A stretch of DNA of 64,000 nt, from positions 1,204,026 through 1,268,025 of the forward strand of contig NZ_SJOM01000007.1 in the NCBI RefSeq assembly GCF_004762045.1. Direction: 5' to 3'. Origin of the DNA: Mycobacterium sp. DL99. Lineage in GTDB: Bacteria; Actinomycetota; Actinomycetes; Mycobacteriales; Mycobacteriaceae. Below, piece by piece: positions 35,009 through 44,509 of this stretch (position 1 is its first letter; every line of letters starts with the position of its first letter). Made by a program: the position numbers and the translations under genes. Under the pieces are notes generated by a model, which was not told where the DNA came from, did not search any database, and saw only the letters and a program-made list of their open reading frames with translations.

Positions 35009-35623
35009 TCAGGTGACGGAGAACGTCCGCGGCAGCTCAGCGCGTCCGGTCAGCGCCATCAGCACGGTCTCGCCCTCGCCTGCCGCCACCGCGATCTGCG
35101 TGGCGAGCACACTGGCCGCCTCCAGTACCTCCGCCGGCAGGTCCGCCGAAAGGCCTGTGGCCCGGGCGATGTCGAGGCTGTGCACAGCGAGCTCGAAGAT
35201 GCGGGTCGGCAGGTAGCCGCTCAACCGGATGCCGAACCCGCCGATGACGGTGATCAACGGATCGCCCGCCTCGTCGATGTCGTCGAGGGCGCGGCTCGCC
35301 AGCGCGTCCACCGCCGCGGCGGGATCGGAGCCCAGGTCGTGCCCGGCCTGACGGCCGCGCTCGATGATGGCTTCGGCGCCGGCGTCGGACATGAATCCGC
35401 GCATGGCCGCGTAGTACTCCACCGGACCGGCCAGATCGGCCGTCGACGCAGGGGTCTGCAGATACGTGCTGACGGTGATCAGTGAGCGCGAGGTGTGGCC
35501 CACCAGGGCGCGCAGATCCCACTCGCCCAGGCCGGGGCGAGCGAACGAGTCCGTTGGCAGCACCTGCACCAATCGGGCGAAAGCATGTGCTGCCGAGGCG
35601 AATACGTCGCGGGCGCCGGTCAT
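35009..35623 (-). CDS. DinB/MDMPI-superfamily protein (mycothiol-dependent-enzyme-like)
   Basis: A 204-residue helical-bundle protein with the N-terminal fold of mycothiol-dependent maleylpyruvate isomerase (TIGR03086-type). Characteristic GEWDLRALVGHTSRSLITV near residue 33 carries the metal-binding His; TRIFELAVHSLDIARATGL supplies the second and third His. Actinobacteria have many such proteins, few characterised. The ATG overlaps the citrate synthase stop (ATGA at 35620-35623), so it is co-translated with citA. Confidence 0.85.
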   Translation of the reverse strand: MTGARDVFASAAHAFARLVQVLPTDSFARPGLGEWDLRALVGHTSRSLITVSTYLQTPASTADLAGPVEYYAAMRGFMSDAGAEAIIERGRQAGHDLGSDPAAAVDALASRALDDIDEAGDPLITVIGGFGIRLSGYLPTRIFELAVHSLDIARATGLSADLPAEVLEAASVLATQIAVAAGEGETVLMALTGRAELPRTFSVT

Positions 35624-36738
35624 GTCGTGGCGATCTTGTCCCATCCGGCGACCGTCTCCACGCTGCGCGGTTCGGGGCCGATGTAGATGGCGGCCGGACG
35701 CACGAGTTTGCCGAGCCGTTTCTGTTCCAGGATGTGCGCGCACCATCCGGCGGTCCGCCCGCAGGTGAACATCGCGGGCATCATCGAGGCGGGCACCTGG
35801 GCGAAGTCCAGGATCACCGCGGCCCAGAACTCGACGTTCGTCTCGATGGCCCGGTCCGGGCGGCGCTCACGAAGCTCGGCCAGTGCGGCCTGCTCCAATG
35901 CGGCGGCCACCTCGTAGCGGGGTGCCTCAAGGCGTTTGGCGGTGGCCCGCAGCACCCGCGCCCGCGGATCCTCGGCGCGGTACACACGGTGCCCGAAGCC
36001 CATGAGCTTGTCGCCGCGATCCAGGATGCCCTTGACCACCGCGCGGGCGTCACCGGTCTTCTCGACTTCTTCGATCATCGGGAGAACCCGGGCCGGGGCA
36101 CCGCCGTGCAGCGGTCCGCTCATCGCGCCCACCGCACCCGACAGAGAGGCCGCGACGTCGGCGCCGGTGGAGGCGATCACCCGGGCGGTGAACGTCGACG
36201 CGTTCATCCCGTGCTCGGCGGCGGTCACCCAGTAGGCGTCGATCGCCTCGACGTGCTTCGGGTCGGGGTCGCCCTGCCAGCGCGTCATGAAACGCGCTGT
36301 GACCGTGTCGCATTCGTCGATCGTGCGCTGGGACACGGCGGGCCGGTAGATGCCGCGGGCGGATTGGGCGACGTAGGACAGTGCCATCACCGAGGCCCGG
36401 GCCAACTGGTCACGCGCGGTGGTGTCGTCGATGTCCAGCAGCGGCGCGTAGCCCCAGATCGGTGCCAGCATGGCCAGCCCGGCCTGGACGTCGACCCGCA
36501 CGTCGCCACTGTGGATGGGCAGCGGGAACGGCTCGGCCGGGGGCAGGCCCGTGCCGAAGCTGCCGTCGACCAGAAGTCCCCAGACATCCCCGAAGGTGAC
36601 CCGGCGGGTCACCAGTTCCTCGATGTTCACGCCCCGGTAGCGCAGCGCGCCGCCGTCCTTGTCCGGTTCGGCGATTTCGGTGGTGAAGGCGACGACGCCT
36701 TCGAGGCCGGCAACGAAGTCTTCCGGTACAGCTGGCAT
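35620..36738 (-). CDS. citA: citrate synthase 2 (CitA)
   Basis: A 372-residue type II-like citrate synthase/2-methylcitrate synthase paralogue, condensing oxaloacetate and acetyl-CoA (or propionyl-CoA). Active-site regions: [22 protein letters not shown]-type GPLHGGAP with catalytic His, GFGHRVY with the second His, and ENVEFW-like [12 protein letters not shown] with the catalytic Asp near the end. Corresponds to Rv0889c; the second synthase GltA2 lies 3 kb away. ATG start. Divergent from pdxH across a short 41-bp region. Confidence 0.93.
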   Translation of the reverse strand: MPAVPEDFVAGLEGVVAFTTEIAEPDKDGGALRYRGVNIEELVTRRVTFGDVWGLLVDGSFGTGLPPAEPFPLPIHSGDVRVDVQAGLAMLAPIWGYAPLLDIDDTTARDQLARASVMALSYVAQSARGIYRPAVSQRTIDECDTVTARFMTRWQGDPDPKHVEAIDAYWVTAAEHGMNASTFTARVIASTGADVAASLSGAVGAMSGPLHGGAPARVLPMIEEVEKTGDARAVVKGILDRGDKLMGFGHRVYRAEDPRARVLRATAKRLEAPRYEVAAALEQAALAELRERRPDRAIETNVEFWAAVILDFAQVPASMMPAMFTCGRTAGWCAHILEQKRLGKLVRPAAIYIGPEPRSVETVAGWDKIATT

Positions 36739-36779
36739 GGCCAGATTCTTGCACCAACCCCAGGCGTAGCGTTACCGCG

Positions 36780-37469
36780 GTGCCCATACCCCCTGGACAA
36801 ACCCCTGGACACGACGACCATGACCTGGCTGCCATGCGCGTGGACTACGTCGAGAAGGACGGCTGTGGCGACCTGGACCTCGACTGGCTCGGCGACGACC
36901 CGGTAACCGGGTGGCTGAGGCTGCTGCGGACCTGGCTGGCCGACGCGTACCGCGCCGGCGTGGCCGAGGCAAATGCCATGGTGGTGGCCACTACCGACGA
37001 TGCGGGAAGACCGGTCACCCGAACGGTGTTGTGCAAGAGCATGGACGAGACGGGCATCACGTTCTACACCAACTATGACTCTGACAAGGGTGTACAGCTG
37101 GCGGCGAATCCCTATGCGTCGGCGACGTTCCCCTGGTATCGGCTGGGCCGTCAGGTCCATGTACGCGGTTCGGTCACCAAGGTGAGCCGTGCGGACACCG
37201 AGGCGTACTGGTCCAAGCGCCCCCGCGGTTCTCAGCTGGGTGCCTGGGCGTCGCAGCAGTCCGGTCCGATCGCATCGCGTGAGGCACTGCTGGCCCAGCT
37301 CGCCGAGGTGACCGAGCGGTTCGCCGACCTCGAAACCGTTCCGGTGCCGCCGAACTGGGGTGGATATTTGATCGCTCCGGAGAGCGTGGAGTTCTGGCAG
37401 GGCCGGGAGAACCGGGTACACAACCGAATTCGTGTGATCGGCGATCGCGCCGAACGCCTCCAGCCCTAG
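36780..37469 (+). CDS. pdxH: pyridoxine/pyridoxamine 5'-phosphate oxidase PdxH
   Basis: A 229-residue FMN oxidase that makes pyridoxal 5'-phosphate from pyridoxine or pyridoxamine phosphate. Motifs: [69 protein letters not shown], and the C-terminal [18 protein letters not shown] with RVHNRIR. GTG start at 36780; an internal ATG (36834) would remove the N-terminal extension. It overlaps the MFS gene by one base, so the two are co-translated. Confidence 0.93.
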   Translation: MPIPPGQTPGHDDHDLAAMRVDYVEKDGCGDLDLDWLGDDPVTGWLRLLRTWLADAYRAGVAEANAMVVATTDDAGRPVTRTVLCKSMDETGITFYTNYDSDKGVQLAANPYASATFPWYRLGRQVHVRGSVTKVSRADTEAYWSKRPRGSQLGAWASQQSGPIASREALLAQLAEVTERFADLETVPVPPNWGGYLIAPESVEFWQGRENRVHNRIRVIGDRAERLQP

Positions 37470-38833
37470 TGCGTAGGTTCTTCGCCGACACCACGCCGCT
37501 GCGCACACGGGATTTCCGGCGGCTGTGGTTGACCGGAATCCCGACCGTCATCGGCGCAAACCTGACCATCTTCGCGGTGCCGGTGCAGCTGTACGTGCTC
37601 ACCGAGAACTCGGCCTACGTGGGGTTGGCCGGTCTGTTCGCGCTGGTACCGCTGGTGGTTTTCGGGCTGTGGGGCGGCGCCTGGGCTGACGCGATGGACC
37701 GCAGGCTGCTGCTGATCATCGCCTCGATCGGATTGGCCGGGGCCTCGGTGCTGCTGTGGCTGCAGGCTGCGCTGGCACTGAACAACGTGTGGGTGGTGCT
37801 GTGCCTGCTGGGTGTGCAGCAGGCGTTCTACGCCGTCAACAGCCCGACGCGCTCGGCGGCCATTCCGCGGATGCTGCCGGGCGAGCAGTTGCCGGCGGCG
37901 AATTCGCTGAATATGACGGTCATGCAGTTCGGCGCGATCGTCGGCCCGCTGATGGCCGGGTTCCTGCTGAACTGGGTGGACCTGTCGACGCTGTATCTGA
38001 TCGACGCCGTGACCTGCCTGGCGCCGATCTGGGCGACTTTCCGGCTGGCGCCGATGCCGCCGGCGAGCACCGAGGAAGGCGCCTCCCTGTGGGGATTGGG
38101 CGCGGTGCGCTCGGTCTTGGAGGGCTTCCGGTACCTGGCCGGCAACCGGGTGGTGTTGATGTCGTTCGTCGTCGACCTGGTGGCGATGATCTTCGGGATG
38201 CCGCGCGCGCTGTTCCCCCAGATGGCGCACGAGAGTTTCGGGGGCCCGGTCTCGGGCGGCACGGCGATGGCCTTGCTGGCGGCGGCGATGTCGGCCGGCG
38301 CGGTGGCCGGCGGAGTGTTCTCCGGTTGGCTGCCGAGGATTCGCAGGCAGGGGCTGGCCGTGGTGCTGGCCATCGTGGTGTGGGGCGTGGCGATGGTCGG
38401 GTTCGGTATCGCGGGCGGAATGGCGCACGGACAGGCCGGGTTGGTGTTGTGGATTGCGTTGGCGTTCTTGGCGATTGGCGGGGCCGCCGACATGGTGTCT
38501 GCTGCGTTCCGGTCGACGATCCTGCAACAGGCCGCGTCCGATGAACTGCGCGGCCGGCTGCAGGGCGTGTTCACGGTCGTGGTCGCCGGTGGCCCGCGGC
38601 TGGCCGACACCCTGCACGGGGCGGCGGCAGCAGCGGTGGGCACGACGGTCGCCGCGGCCGGTGGCGGTGCACTGGTGGTCGTCGGCGTGGTGATCGCGGC
38701 GCTCGAGGTGCCGGCGTTCGTGCGCTACCGGGTGACTGCGAGCGGAGCGGGTGATGCAGCCACTGCGGGCGGTATGGCCACTGTGAGCAGGGCCGGCGAG
38801 CCGCAGGTTCAGTCCGAGGCTGACAAAGTATGA
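37469..38833 (+). CDS. MFS transporter (EntS/MFS_3-like)
   Basis: A 454-residue exporter with about twelve helices. It starts RRFFADTTPLRTRDFRRLW, the family entry signature, and has the loop 2-3 motif GGAWADAMDRR. Helix examples: SAYVGLAGLFALVPLVVFGLW, VVLMSFVVDLVAMIFGM, AMALLAAAMSAGAVAGGVF. GTG start overlapping the pdxH stop. Substrates of this branch include siderophores and drugs; coupling to pdxH and a TetR gene downstream (81-bp gap) suggests a TetR-regulated efflux function. Confidence 0.88.
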   Translation: MRRFFADTTPLRTRDFRRLWLTGIPTVIGANLTIFAVPVQLYVLTENSAYVGLAGLFALVPLVVFGLWGGAWADAMDRRLLLIIASIGLAGASVLLWLQAALALNNVWVVLCLLGVQQAFYAVNSPTRSAAIPRMLPGEQLPAANSLNMTVMQFGAIVGPLMAGFLLNWVDLSTLYLIDAVTCLAPIWATFRLAPMPPASTEEGASLWGLGAVRSVLEGFRYLAGNRVVLMSFVVDLVAMIFGMPRALFPQMAHESFGGPVSGGTAMALLAAAMSAGAVAGGVFSGWLPRIRRQGLAVVLAIVVWGVAMVGFGIAGGMAHGQAGLVLWIALAFLAIGGAADMVSAAFRSTILQQAASDELRGRLQGVFTVVVAGGPRLADTLHGAAAAAVGTTVAAAGGGALVVVGVVIAALEVPAFVRYRVTASGAGDAATAGGMATVSRAGEPQVQSEADKV

Positions 38834-38914
38834 CCACCGGCGAATGGCACTCAGCGCCACATAGTTGCCGAAATGGACCGGAAAGCAGGCCTTTGAGCGA
38901 TAACATCCGATCTC

Positions 38915-39571
38915 GTGGTTGACGTTGTGCGGCAGGCTGAGACGGGTTTGCGGGAGCGTAAAAAACAGCGCACCCGGGCGATGTTGATCGAGGCTGCCAT
39001 CGATCTGTGTGACCGTCAGGGGTTCGAGCAGACCACTGTGGAGCAGATCGCCGCGGTCGCGGATGTGTCCCCGCGCACGTTCAGCCGCTACTTCGCTACC
39101 AAGGACGCCGTCGTGCTGGCGTTCGTCGACGAGGTGATCGAGATTGTCGCGATCGAACTCGAGGCGCAACCGGCCGGAATCGGCGATATCGAGGCGCTGT
39201 ACCGGGCCCACCTGCAGGCGTTCCTCAAGACCAAGACCGCGCCGCCCACCCAACTCACATCGGATCGGCTGCTGGCCTCGGCGCGCATCATCACCTCGTC
39301 GCCGGTGCTGATCCAGTCGGCTTCGGAGTTCCGGGCGGATGCGGTAAACGCGGTGCTGGCACGGCGGATGGGGGTGCCCGGCGACGATCGCCGGCTCAAA
39401 CTGACGGCCGTGGTGTGGGGGTCGATCATCATGACCGGCATCGCTGAGCTGGGATCTCGGGCGGATTGGGACACCGTGACCGTGGATGACATCGTCGAGC
39501 GGATCGAATCGACGTACGCCGATTTCCTGGAGGTTGTCGCGGGCGTGGAGCAGCGTCCCGACCGAGGCTGA
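38915..39571 (+). CDS. TetR-family transcriptional regulator
   Basis: A 218-residue regulator. The N-terminal helix-turn-helix occupies residues 12-62: RERKKQRTRAMLIEAAIDLC, TTVEQIAAVADVSPRTFSRYF, ATKDAVVLAF. The C-terminal ligand domain (65-205) is helical and unassigned. GTG start with TAACAT at 38901-38906 and little room for a Shine-Dalgarno sequence, so a leaderless transcript is possible. It follows the MFS gene on the same strand; regulation of that exporter is plausible but not shown. Confidence 0.88.
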   Translation: MVDVVRQAETGLRERKKQRTRAMLIEAAIDLCDRQGFEQTTVEQIAAVADVSPRTFSRYFATKDAVVLAFVDEVIEIVAIELEAQPAGIGDIEALYRAHLQAFLKTKTAPPTQLTSDRLLASARIITSSPVLIQSASEFRADAVNAVLARRMGVPGDDRRLKLTAVVWGSIIMTGIAELGSRADWDTVTVDDIVERIESTYADFLEVVAGVEQRPDRG

Positions 39572-39676
39572 GCCGTTTGCAGTGACCCGTTAGTAACCCC
39601 CCGCGGGCAGCGCAGATCGATTGCGACTACCTTTTGTAGAGCAGTTGTCGGTTCCCAGGACGATGAAGGGATTCCC

Positions 39677-40981
39677 GTGGCCGAAAACCCGTCGAGTGGG
39701 CAGGAGATTGCCACTCTCAAGTACCCCGGTGGCGAGATTGATCTCGATATCGTCCATGCCACCGAGGGCAGTGACGGCATCGCGCTTGGTCCGTTGCTGG
39801 CCAAGACCGGCTACACCACGTTTGATGGTGGCTTCGTCAACACCGCTTCCACCAAGTCTGCGATCACCTACATCGACGGTGATGCCGGCATCCTGCGTTA
39901 CCGCGGTATCCCGATCGAGCAGCTGGCCGAGAATTCCACGTTCATCGAGGTCAGCTACCTGCTGATCTACGGTGAGCTGCCGACGGCCGAGCAGTTGGAG
40001 TCGTTCACCACCCAGATCCAGCGGCACACCCTGCTGCACGAGGATCTCAAGCGGTTCTTCGACGGCTTCCCGCGCAATGCGCATCCGATGCCGGTGCTGT
40101 CCAGTGCGGTCAACGCGCTGAGCGCGTACTACCAGGATTCGCTGGATCCGCTGGACAAGAAGCAGGTCGAGCTGTCGACGATCCGGTTGCTGGCGAAGCT
40201 GCCGACGATCGCGGCGTATGCCTACAAGAAGTCCGAGGGGCAGCCGTTCCTGTACCCGGACAACTCGCTGACGCTGGTGGAGAACTTCCTGCGGATGACG
40301 TTCGGTTTCCCGGCCGAGCCGTATGAGGTGGATCCCGAGATCGTCCGCGCGCTGGACATGCTGTTGATCTTGCACGCCGATCACGAGCAGAACTGTTCGA
40401 CCTCGACGGTGCGTCTGGTGGGCTCGTCGCAGGCCAACCTGTTCACCTCGATCTCCGGTGGCATCAACGCGCTGTGGGGCCCGCTGCACGGCGGCGCCAA
40501 CCAGGCCGTGCTGGAGATGCTGGAGAAGATCCGTACCGGCGACGACGACGTGCAGACCTTCGTCAAGAAGGTCAAGAACCGCGAAGACGGTGTGAAGCTG
40601 ATGGGCTTCGGTCACCGGGTGTACAAGAACTACGACCCGCGGGCGCGCATCGTCAAGGAGCAGGCCGACAAGATCCTGGGCAAGCTGGGTGGCGACGATG
40701 AGTTGCTCGACATCGCCAAGCAGCTCGAAGAGATCGCGTTGACCGACGACTTCTTCATCGAGCGCAAGCTCTACCCGAACGTCGATTACTACACCGGCGT
40801 GATCTACCGGGCGATGGGCTTCCCGACCCGCATGTTCACCGTGCTGTTCGCCCTGGGCCGGCTCCCGGGCTGGATCGCGCACTGGCGTGAGATGCACTCG
40901 GAGCCCAACAAGATCGGCCGCCCGCGCCAGATCTACACCGGCTACACCGAGCGCGGCTACGTAGACATCAACAAGCGCTGA
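39677..40981 (+). CDS. gltA2: citrate synthase GltA2
   Basis: A 434-residue type II citrate synthase, the main TCA entry enzyme (Rv0896). Active-site blocks: [21 protein letters not shown] (given in part, residues 234-253), [56 protein letters not shown] start with AAGGGA upstream. A 29-bp perfect stem hairpin follows 9 bp after the stop. It lies on its own after the TetR gene (105-bp gap). Confidence 0.97.
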   Translation: MAENPSSGQEIATLKYPGGEIDLDIVHATEGSDGIALGPLLAKTGYTTFDGGFVNTASTKSAITYIDGDAGILRYRGIPIEQLAENSTFIEVSYLLIYGELPTAEQLESFTTQIQRHTLLHEDLKRFFDGFPRNAHPMPVLSSAVNALSAYYQDSLDPLDKKQVELSTIRLLAKLPTIAAYAYKKSEGQPFLYPDNSLTLVENFLRMTFGFPAEPYEVDPEIVRALDMLLILHADHEQNCSTSTVRLVGSSQANLFTSISGGINALWGPLHGGANQAVLEMLEKIRTGDDDVQTFVKKVKNREDGVKLMGFGHRVYKNYDPRARIVKEQADKILGKLGGDDELLDIAKQLEEIALTDDFFIERKLYPNVDYYTGVIYRAMGFPTRMFTVLFALGRLPGWIAHWREMHSEPNKIGRPRQIYTGYTERGYVDINKR

Positions 40982-40990
40982 GTTTCTCTC

Positions 40991-41052
40991 CGCGAGCAGA
41001 CACAAAACTGCCCCTTTTCACGCGAAAAGGGGCAGTTTTGTGTCTGCTCGCG
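40991..41052. terminator. 29-bp perfect-stem bidirectional terminator
   Basis: Arms 40991-41019 and 41024-41052 are perfectly complementary over 29 bp with a 4-nt loop (ACGC). The stem includes CCCCTTTT/AAAAGGGG, so a U-run is formed inside it on both strands. It begins 9 bp beyond gltA2 and ends 9 bp before the ybaK stop, which is convergent. The outer part CGCGAGCAGACACAAAA resembles a hairpin sequence often seen between mycobacterial genes. Confidence 0.85.
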
Positions 41053-41061
41053 CAGTATCTG

Positions 41062-41526
41062 TCAGCGCACCGCGATCGCGGCGCCGCCGGTGAGCGCCAG
41101 TAGCTGCGCGTAGGTCAGGGGCATGACCGAATCGGCGGTGCCCGCGGCCGTCCAGATCACCGGGTAGGACGCCAGGGTCTGATCGACGACGGTGCGTAGC
41201 GGTGCCGGATGGCCCGTGGGCGCGACGCCGCCGATGACCTGTCCGGTCGCGCTGCGCACGAGTTTTGGGTCGGCCTTGCGGATGGCAGTGGCCCCGAGAT
41301 GGTCGGCGACGACGCCGGTGTCCACCCGGCCGGCACCGCTTGCCATCACGAGCAGCGGTTCGCCGTCGCATTCGAACACCAGGCTGTTGGCGATGGCTCC
41401 GACCTCGCAGCCCAGCTGTTCGGCGGCTGCCGTTGCAGTCTTGGCGTCGGCGTCGAGGATCTTGATGGCCGGTTCGATGCCGGCGGCGGCCACTGCCGCG
41501 GCGACGAGGGAGTTCCGTTCGTTCAC
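41062..41526 (-). CDS. YbaK/ProX-type aminoacyl-tRNA deacylase
   Basis: A 154-residue single-domain editing enzyme: AAAEQLGCEVGAIANSLVFE (binding strand), LLVMASGAGRVDT, ADPKLVRSATGQVIGGVAPTGH and SYPVIWTAAGTADSVMPL. These stand-alone proteins hydrolyse mischarged aminoacyl-tRNAs (Cys-tRNA-Pro, Ala-tRNA-Pro and similar). GTG start. Convergent with gltA2 across the terminator; 39 bp downstream of the amidohydrolase stop on the same strand. Confidence 0.9.
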   Translation of the reverse strand: MNERNSLVAAAVAAAGIEPAIKILDADAKTATAAAEQLGCEVGAIANSLVFECDGEPLLVMASGAGRVDTGVVADHLGATAIRKADPKLVRSATGQVIGGVAPTGHPAPLRTVVDQTLASYPVIWTAAGTADSVMPLTYAQLLALTGGAAIAVR

Positions 41527-41565
41527 GGTGACGATTCTGTCGGATCGGCGCGCATCGCGCTCAGA

Positions 41566-42969
41566 CTATTTCTCGTGGCGGACAACACCGTTCATCATCG
41601 TCAGCTTGACCTCGGCCTGGTGGATCTCGTGCGGCGGGATCGCGGTGAGGTCCTTGTCGAGCACGACCAGATCGGCCAGCTTGCCCACTGTGATGGAGCC
41701 GAGGTCGTTCTCACGGCGCAGTTGGTAGGCCGGGCCCATGGTTTGGGCGGTGATCGCCCGGTCCAGGGTCAGCCGTTCCTCGGGCCGAGGAAGCGGCGTC
41801 TGGTCAGGCTTGCCCAATTCCTGCCTGGTGACGGCGATCTCGATCGCTTCGAGTGGACGGAAGGTGCTGTAGTAGCTCGCGGCCGGCCAGTCGGAGCCGA
41901 AGGACAAGCGGGCGCCGCCGTCGGACAGCGACTTGAACGGGTACATGCGATCGGCCCGCTCCGGCCCTAGGCGCACGGTTGTCACGTTGCGCCAGTAGGG
42001 GTCCGGTGTGGCCCACTGGGCCGAGACCTGCGCGATGACACCAAGCTCGCCCAACCGCGGAATATCCTGTGGGTCAACACATTGCAGATGTGCGATGGCG
42101 TTTCGCCGGTCGCGTTGCGGATTGGCCTTGGCGGCGGCCTCGATCGCGTCGAGCGTCATGCGGGTCGCTCTGTCGCCGATGCAGTGCACGTGGACGTCGA
42201 TTCCCTGCGCGTCGGCGCGCTTGACGACGTCGTTGACCTGTTCGGCGGAGAACATGGGCTGGCCGCTGGTGCCGGGCTGGTCCGCATACGGCGCGAGCAT
42301 CGCCGCGGTGCGTCCGGCGTCCACGCCGTCCATCACGATCTTCAGCACGTTGACGTGCACCAGCTCAGTTTGTGGCCCTTCGCGCAGCGCCAGGATCTTG
42401 GGCAGCGGGTCGACGTTCGGCTGGTTGTAGTAGTAGCTGCCGGTGACCCGGAACGGCAACTTGCCCGCGGTCTCAAGGTCGCGGTAGTGCCCGAAAGCCT
42501 TGTCCTCCGGCATGATCTCGACGCCGGCGTCGAACATCGAGGTGATGCCGGCCTCCGATGCCCTGGGCGCCCATTGGGCCAGCGATTCGGCGACGAACGC
42601 CTCGTCCATCGGCACCACTGAATTCAGCACCTGCATGTAGGCGGGCACCTCGACGAGATACCCGGTCGGCGTGCCGTCGGGATCGCGCTGGAACACACTG
42701 AAGCCCGGAACCGGATCGGCGGAGTCCTTGGTGATCCCGGCGAGCTCGAGGGTCTTGGTGTTGACCCATGCCGAGTGGGCGTCGATTGCGATCAGCAGCA
42801 CCGGCCGGTCCGGCCAGATCGCGTCGAGGTCCTCGCGTCTGGGTCCGGTCGCGGGGAATGCGTCGTAGCGCCAGCCGAAACCGCGTACCGGGCCGCCTCC
42901 GGCGACGGTGGGTGCATAGTTGCGCAATGCCGCGAGGATGGCGTCGCGTGTGTCGAACTGGAGGTCCAC
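41566..42969 (-). CDS. YtcJ/NfdA-like amidohydrolase, N-terminally truncated
   Basis: A 467-residue amidohydrolase-3 (YtcJ/NfdA-like) protein lacking the first 80-100 residues of the family, including the HxH metal motif of the first beta strand. The remainder is intact: GFGWRYDAFP, HSAWVNTKTLELAGI, IDVHVHCIGDRATRMTLDAI (second metal His), NAIAHLQCVDP, LSFGSDWPAAS (metal Asp), and ITVGKLADLVVLDKDL. No start codon with missing sequence exists upstream: the frame closes at 43045 and the divergent exporter begins at 43055. GTG start assumed. Likely a degraded or altered enzyme. Confidence 0.72.
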   Translation of the reverse strand: MDLQFDTRDAILAALRNYAPTVAGGGPVRGFGWRYDAFPATGPRREDLDAIWPDRPVLLIAIDAHSAWVNTKTLELAGITKDSADPVPGFSVFQRDPDGTPTGYLVEVPAYMQVLNSVVPMDEAFVAESLAQWAPRASEAGITSMFDAGVEIMPEDKAFGHYRDLETAGKLPFRVTGSYYYNQPNVDPLPKILALREGPQTELVHVNVLKIVMDGVDAGRTAAMLAPYADQPGTSGQPMFSAEQVNDVVKRADAQGIDVHVHCIGDRATRMTLDAIEAAAKANPQRDRRNAIAHLQCVDPQDIPRLGELGVIAQVSAQWATPDPYWRNVTTVRLGPERADRMYPFKSLSDGGARLSFGSDWPAASYYSTFRPLEAIEIAVTRQELGKPDQTPLPRPEERLTLDRAITAQTMGPAYQLRRENDLGSITVGKLADLVVLDKDLTAIPPHEIHQAEVKLTMMNGVVRHEK

Positions 42970-43030
42970 TCCGCGGGTGATGGCGCTGGGCCGGCGAACC
43001 GCGGCGGCGGGTTTCGACTTGCCTCCACGA

Positions 43031-43066
43031 TAGTTGTAGTTTCACAATAGTTGTGTGAATACAACT
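43031..43066. promoter_or_regulatory. candidate MarR-type operator over the exporter start
   Basis: AGTTGT-GTGAAT-ACAACT (43049-43066) is a perfect 6-bp dyad overlapping the GTG start (43055). A second near-copy ATAGTTGTAG lies at 43030-43039, and TTGTAGTTTCACAA at 43034-43047 is also dyadic. No Shine-Dalgarno sequence is visible between operator and start, so a leaderless message is plausible. The MarR gene at the end of the operon is the obvious ligand-responsive candidate. Confidence 0.55.
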
Positions 43067-44509
43067 GTCGGCTCGCTCAGCGCACGGCGCAAGGCGATCA
43101 TCCTCGTCTCGTGCTGTCTGAGCCTGCTGATCGTGTCGATGGACGCCACCATCGTGAACGTCGCACTTCCGAGCATCCGTGAGGATCTGGGTGCGTCACC
43201 GTCGCAGCTGCAGTGGATCATCGATGTCTACACGCTGGTGCTGGCTTCGCTGTTGTTGCTGGCCGGCGCGACGGGCGACCGGTTCGGTCGCAGGCGGACA
43301 TTCCAATTGGGGCTGACGATCTTCGCGGTGGCCTCGCTGCTGTGCAGCCTGGCCCCCAACATCGAAACCCTCATCGCGGCCCGCTTCCTGCAGGCCATCG
43401 GCGGTTCGATGCTCAACCCGGTGGCCATGTCGATCATCACCCAGGTGTTCACCGGCCGGGTGGAGCGCGCCCGCGCGATCGGTGTGTGGGGCGGGGTGGT
43501 CGGCATCTCGATGGCACTCGGCCCGATCGTGGGCGGGGCGCTGATCCAGTACGTGGACTGGCGCGCGGTGTTCTGGATCAACCTGCCCATCTGCGCCCTG
43601 GCCGTCGTGCTCACCGCGATCTTCGTCCCCGAATCGAAGTCGGCGACCATGCGCGATCTCGACCCCATCGGCCAGGTCCTGGGCGTGGCATTCCTGTTCG
43701 GCGTCGTCTTCGTGCTCATCGAGGGCCCGGGGTTCGGTTGGACGGACCCGCGCACCCTCGCCGTCGCAGTCGTCGCGCTCGTGGCCCTGGTGGCGTTCCT
43801 GCGCTACGAATCGCGCCGCAGGGACCCGTTCATCGACCTACGGTTCTTCCGCAGCGTGCCGTTCGCCTCGGCCACCCTGATCGCCGTCTGTGCGTTCGCC
43901 GCGTACGGGGCCTTCCTGTTCATGATGTCGCTGTACCTGCAGACCGAGCGCGGCTACTCCGCGATGCACACCGGCTTGATCTACCTGCCGGTCGCGGTGG
44001 GCGCGCTGATTTTCTCGCCGCTTTCGGGCCGTCTTGTCGGCCGGTACGGCAGCCGGCCCTCGCTGCTGGTGTCGGGAGCGACGATCACCGTGGCCGCCAT
44101 TCTGCTGACCCGGCTGACCGGCGACACCCCGGTGTGGCAGCTGGTGGTCATGTTCGCGGTGTTCGGCATCGGGTTCTCGATGGTCAACGCGCCGATCACC
44201 ACCACGGCGGTCAGCGGTATGCCGCTCGATCGCGCCGGTGCGGCCTCCGCGGTGGCCTCCACCAGCCGTCAGGTCGGCGTGAGTGTCGGTGTGGCGCTGT
44301 GTGGTTCGGTGGCGGGGGCGGCATTGGCCGGAACCGGTGCGGAATTCGCCGCGGCCGCCCGGCCACTGTGGTTCGTCTGTGCCGCACTGGGTTTGGTGAT
44401 CTTGGTCCTGGGCCTCATCTCCACTACACCGCGGGCTTTGCGTTCCGCGCAGAAGTTGGCGCCGCTGATCGGTCAGCACCATGTCCCGGAGGTGACCCAT
44501 GTCCGGTGA
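43055..44509 (+). CDS. DHA2-type (EmrB/QacA) multidrug exporter
   Basis: A 484-residue MFS protein with 14 helices. The N-terminal signature LLIVSMDATIVNVALPSI and motif C (GPIVGGALIQYVDWRAVFWINLPI) are diagnostic of the DHA2 family; the loop 2-3 motif is GDRFGRRRTF. It exports drugs or toxic metabolites by proton antiport. GTG start inside a dyad. It overlaps the marR gene by 11 bp, so a regulator-exporter operon is clear. Confidence 0.92.
   Translation: MNTTVGSLSARRKAIILVSCCLSLLIVSMDATIVNVALPSIREDLGASPSQLQWIIDVYTLVLASLLLLAGATGDRFGRRRTFQLGLTIFAVASLLCSLAPNIETLIAARFLQAIGGSMLNPVAMSIITQVFTGRVERARAIGVWGGVVGISMALGPIVGGALIQYVDWRAVFWINLPICALAVVLTAIFVPESKSATMRDLDPIGQVLGVAFLFGVVFVLIEGPGFGWTDPRTLAVAVVALVALVAFLRYESRRRDPFIDLRFFRSVPFASATLIAVCAFAAYGAFLFMMSLYLQTERGYSAMHTGLIYLPVAVGALIFSPLSGRLVGRYGSRPSLLVSGATITVAAILLTRLTGDTPVWQLVVMFAVFGIGFSMVNAPITTTAVSGMPLDRAGAASAVASTSRQVGVSVGVALCGSVAGAALAGTGAEFAAAARPLWFVCAALGLVILVLGLISTTPRALRSAQKLAPLIGQHHVPEVTHVR

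Noticed and set aside
37469..39253. 595-codon minus-strand frame opposite the MFS and TetR genes
   Set aside because: Shadow of two supported genes; rich in His/Arg/Gln, no start signals or domains.
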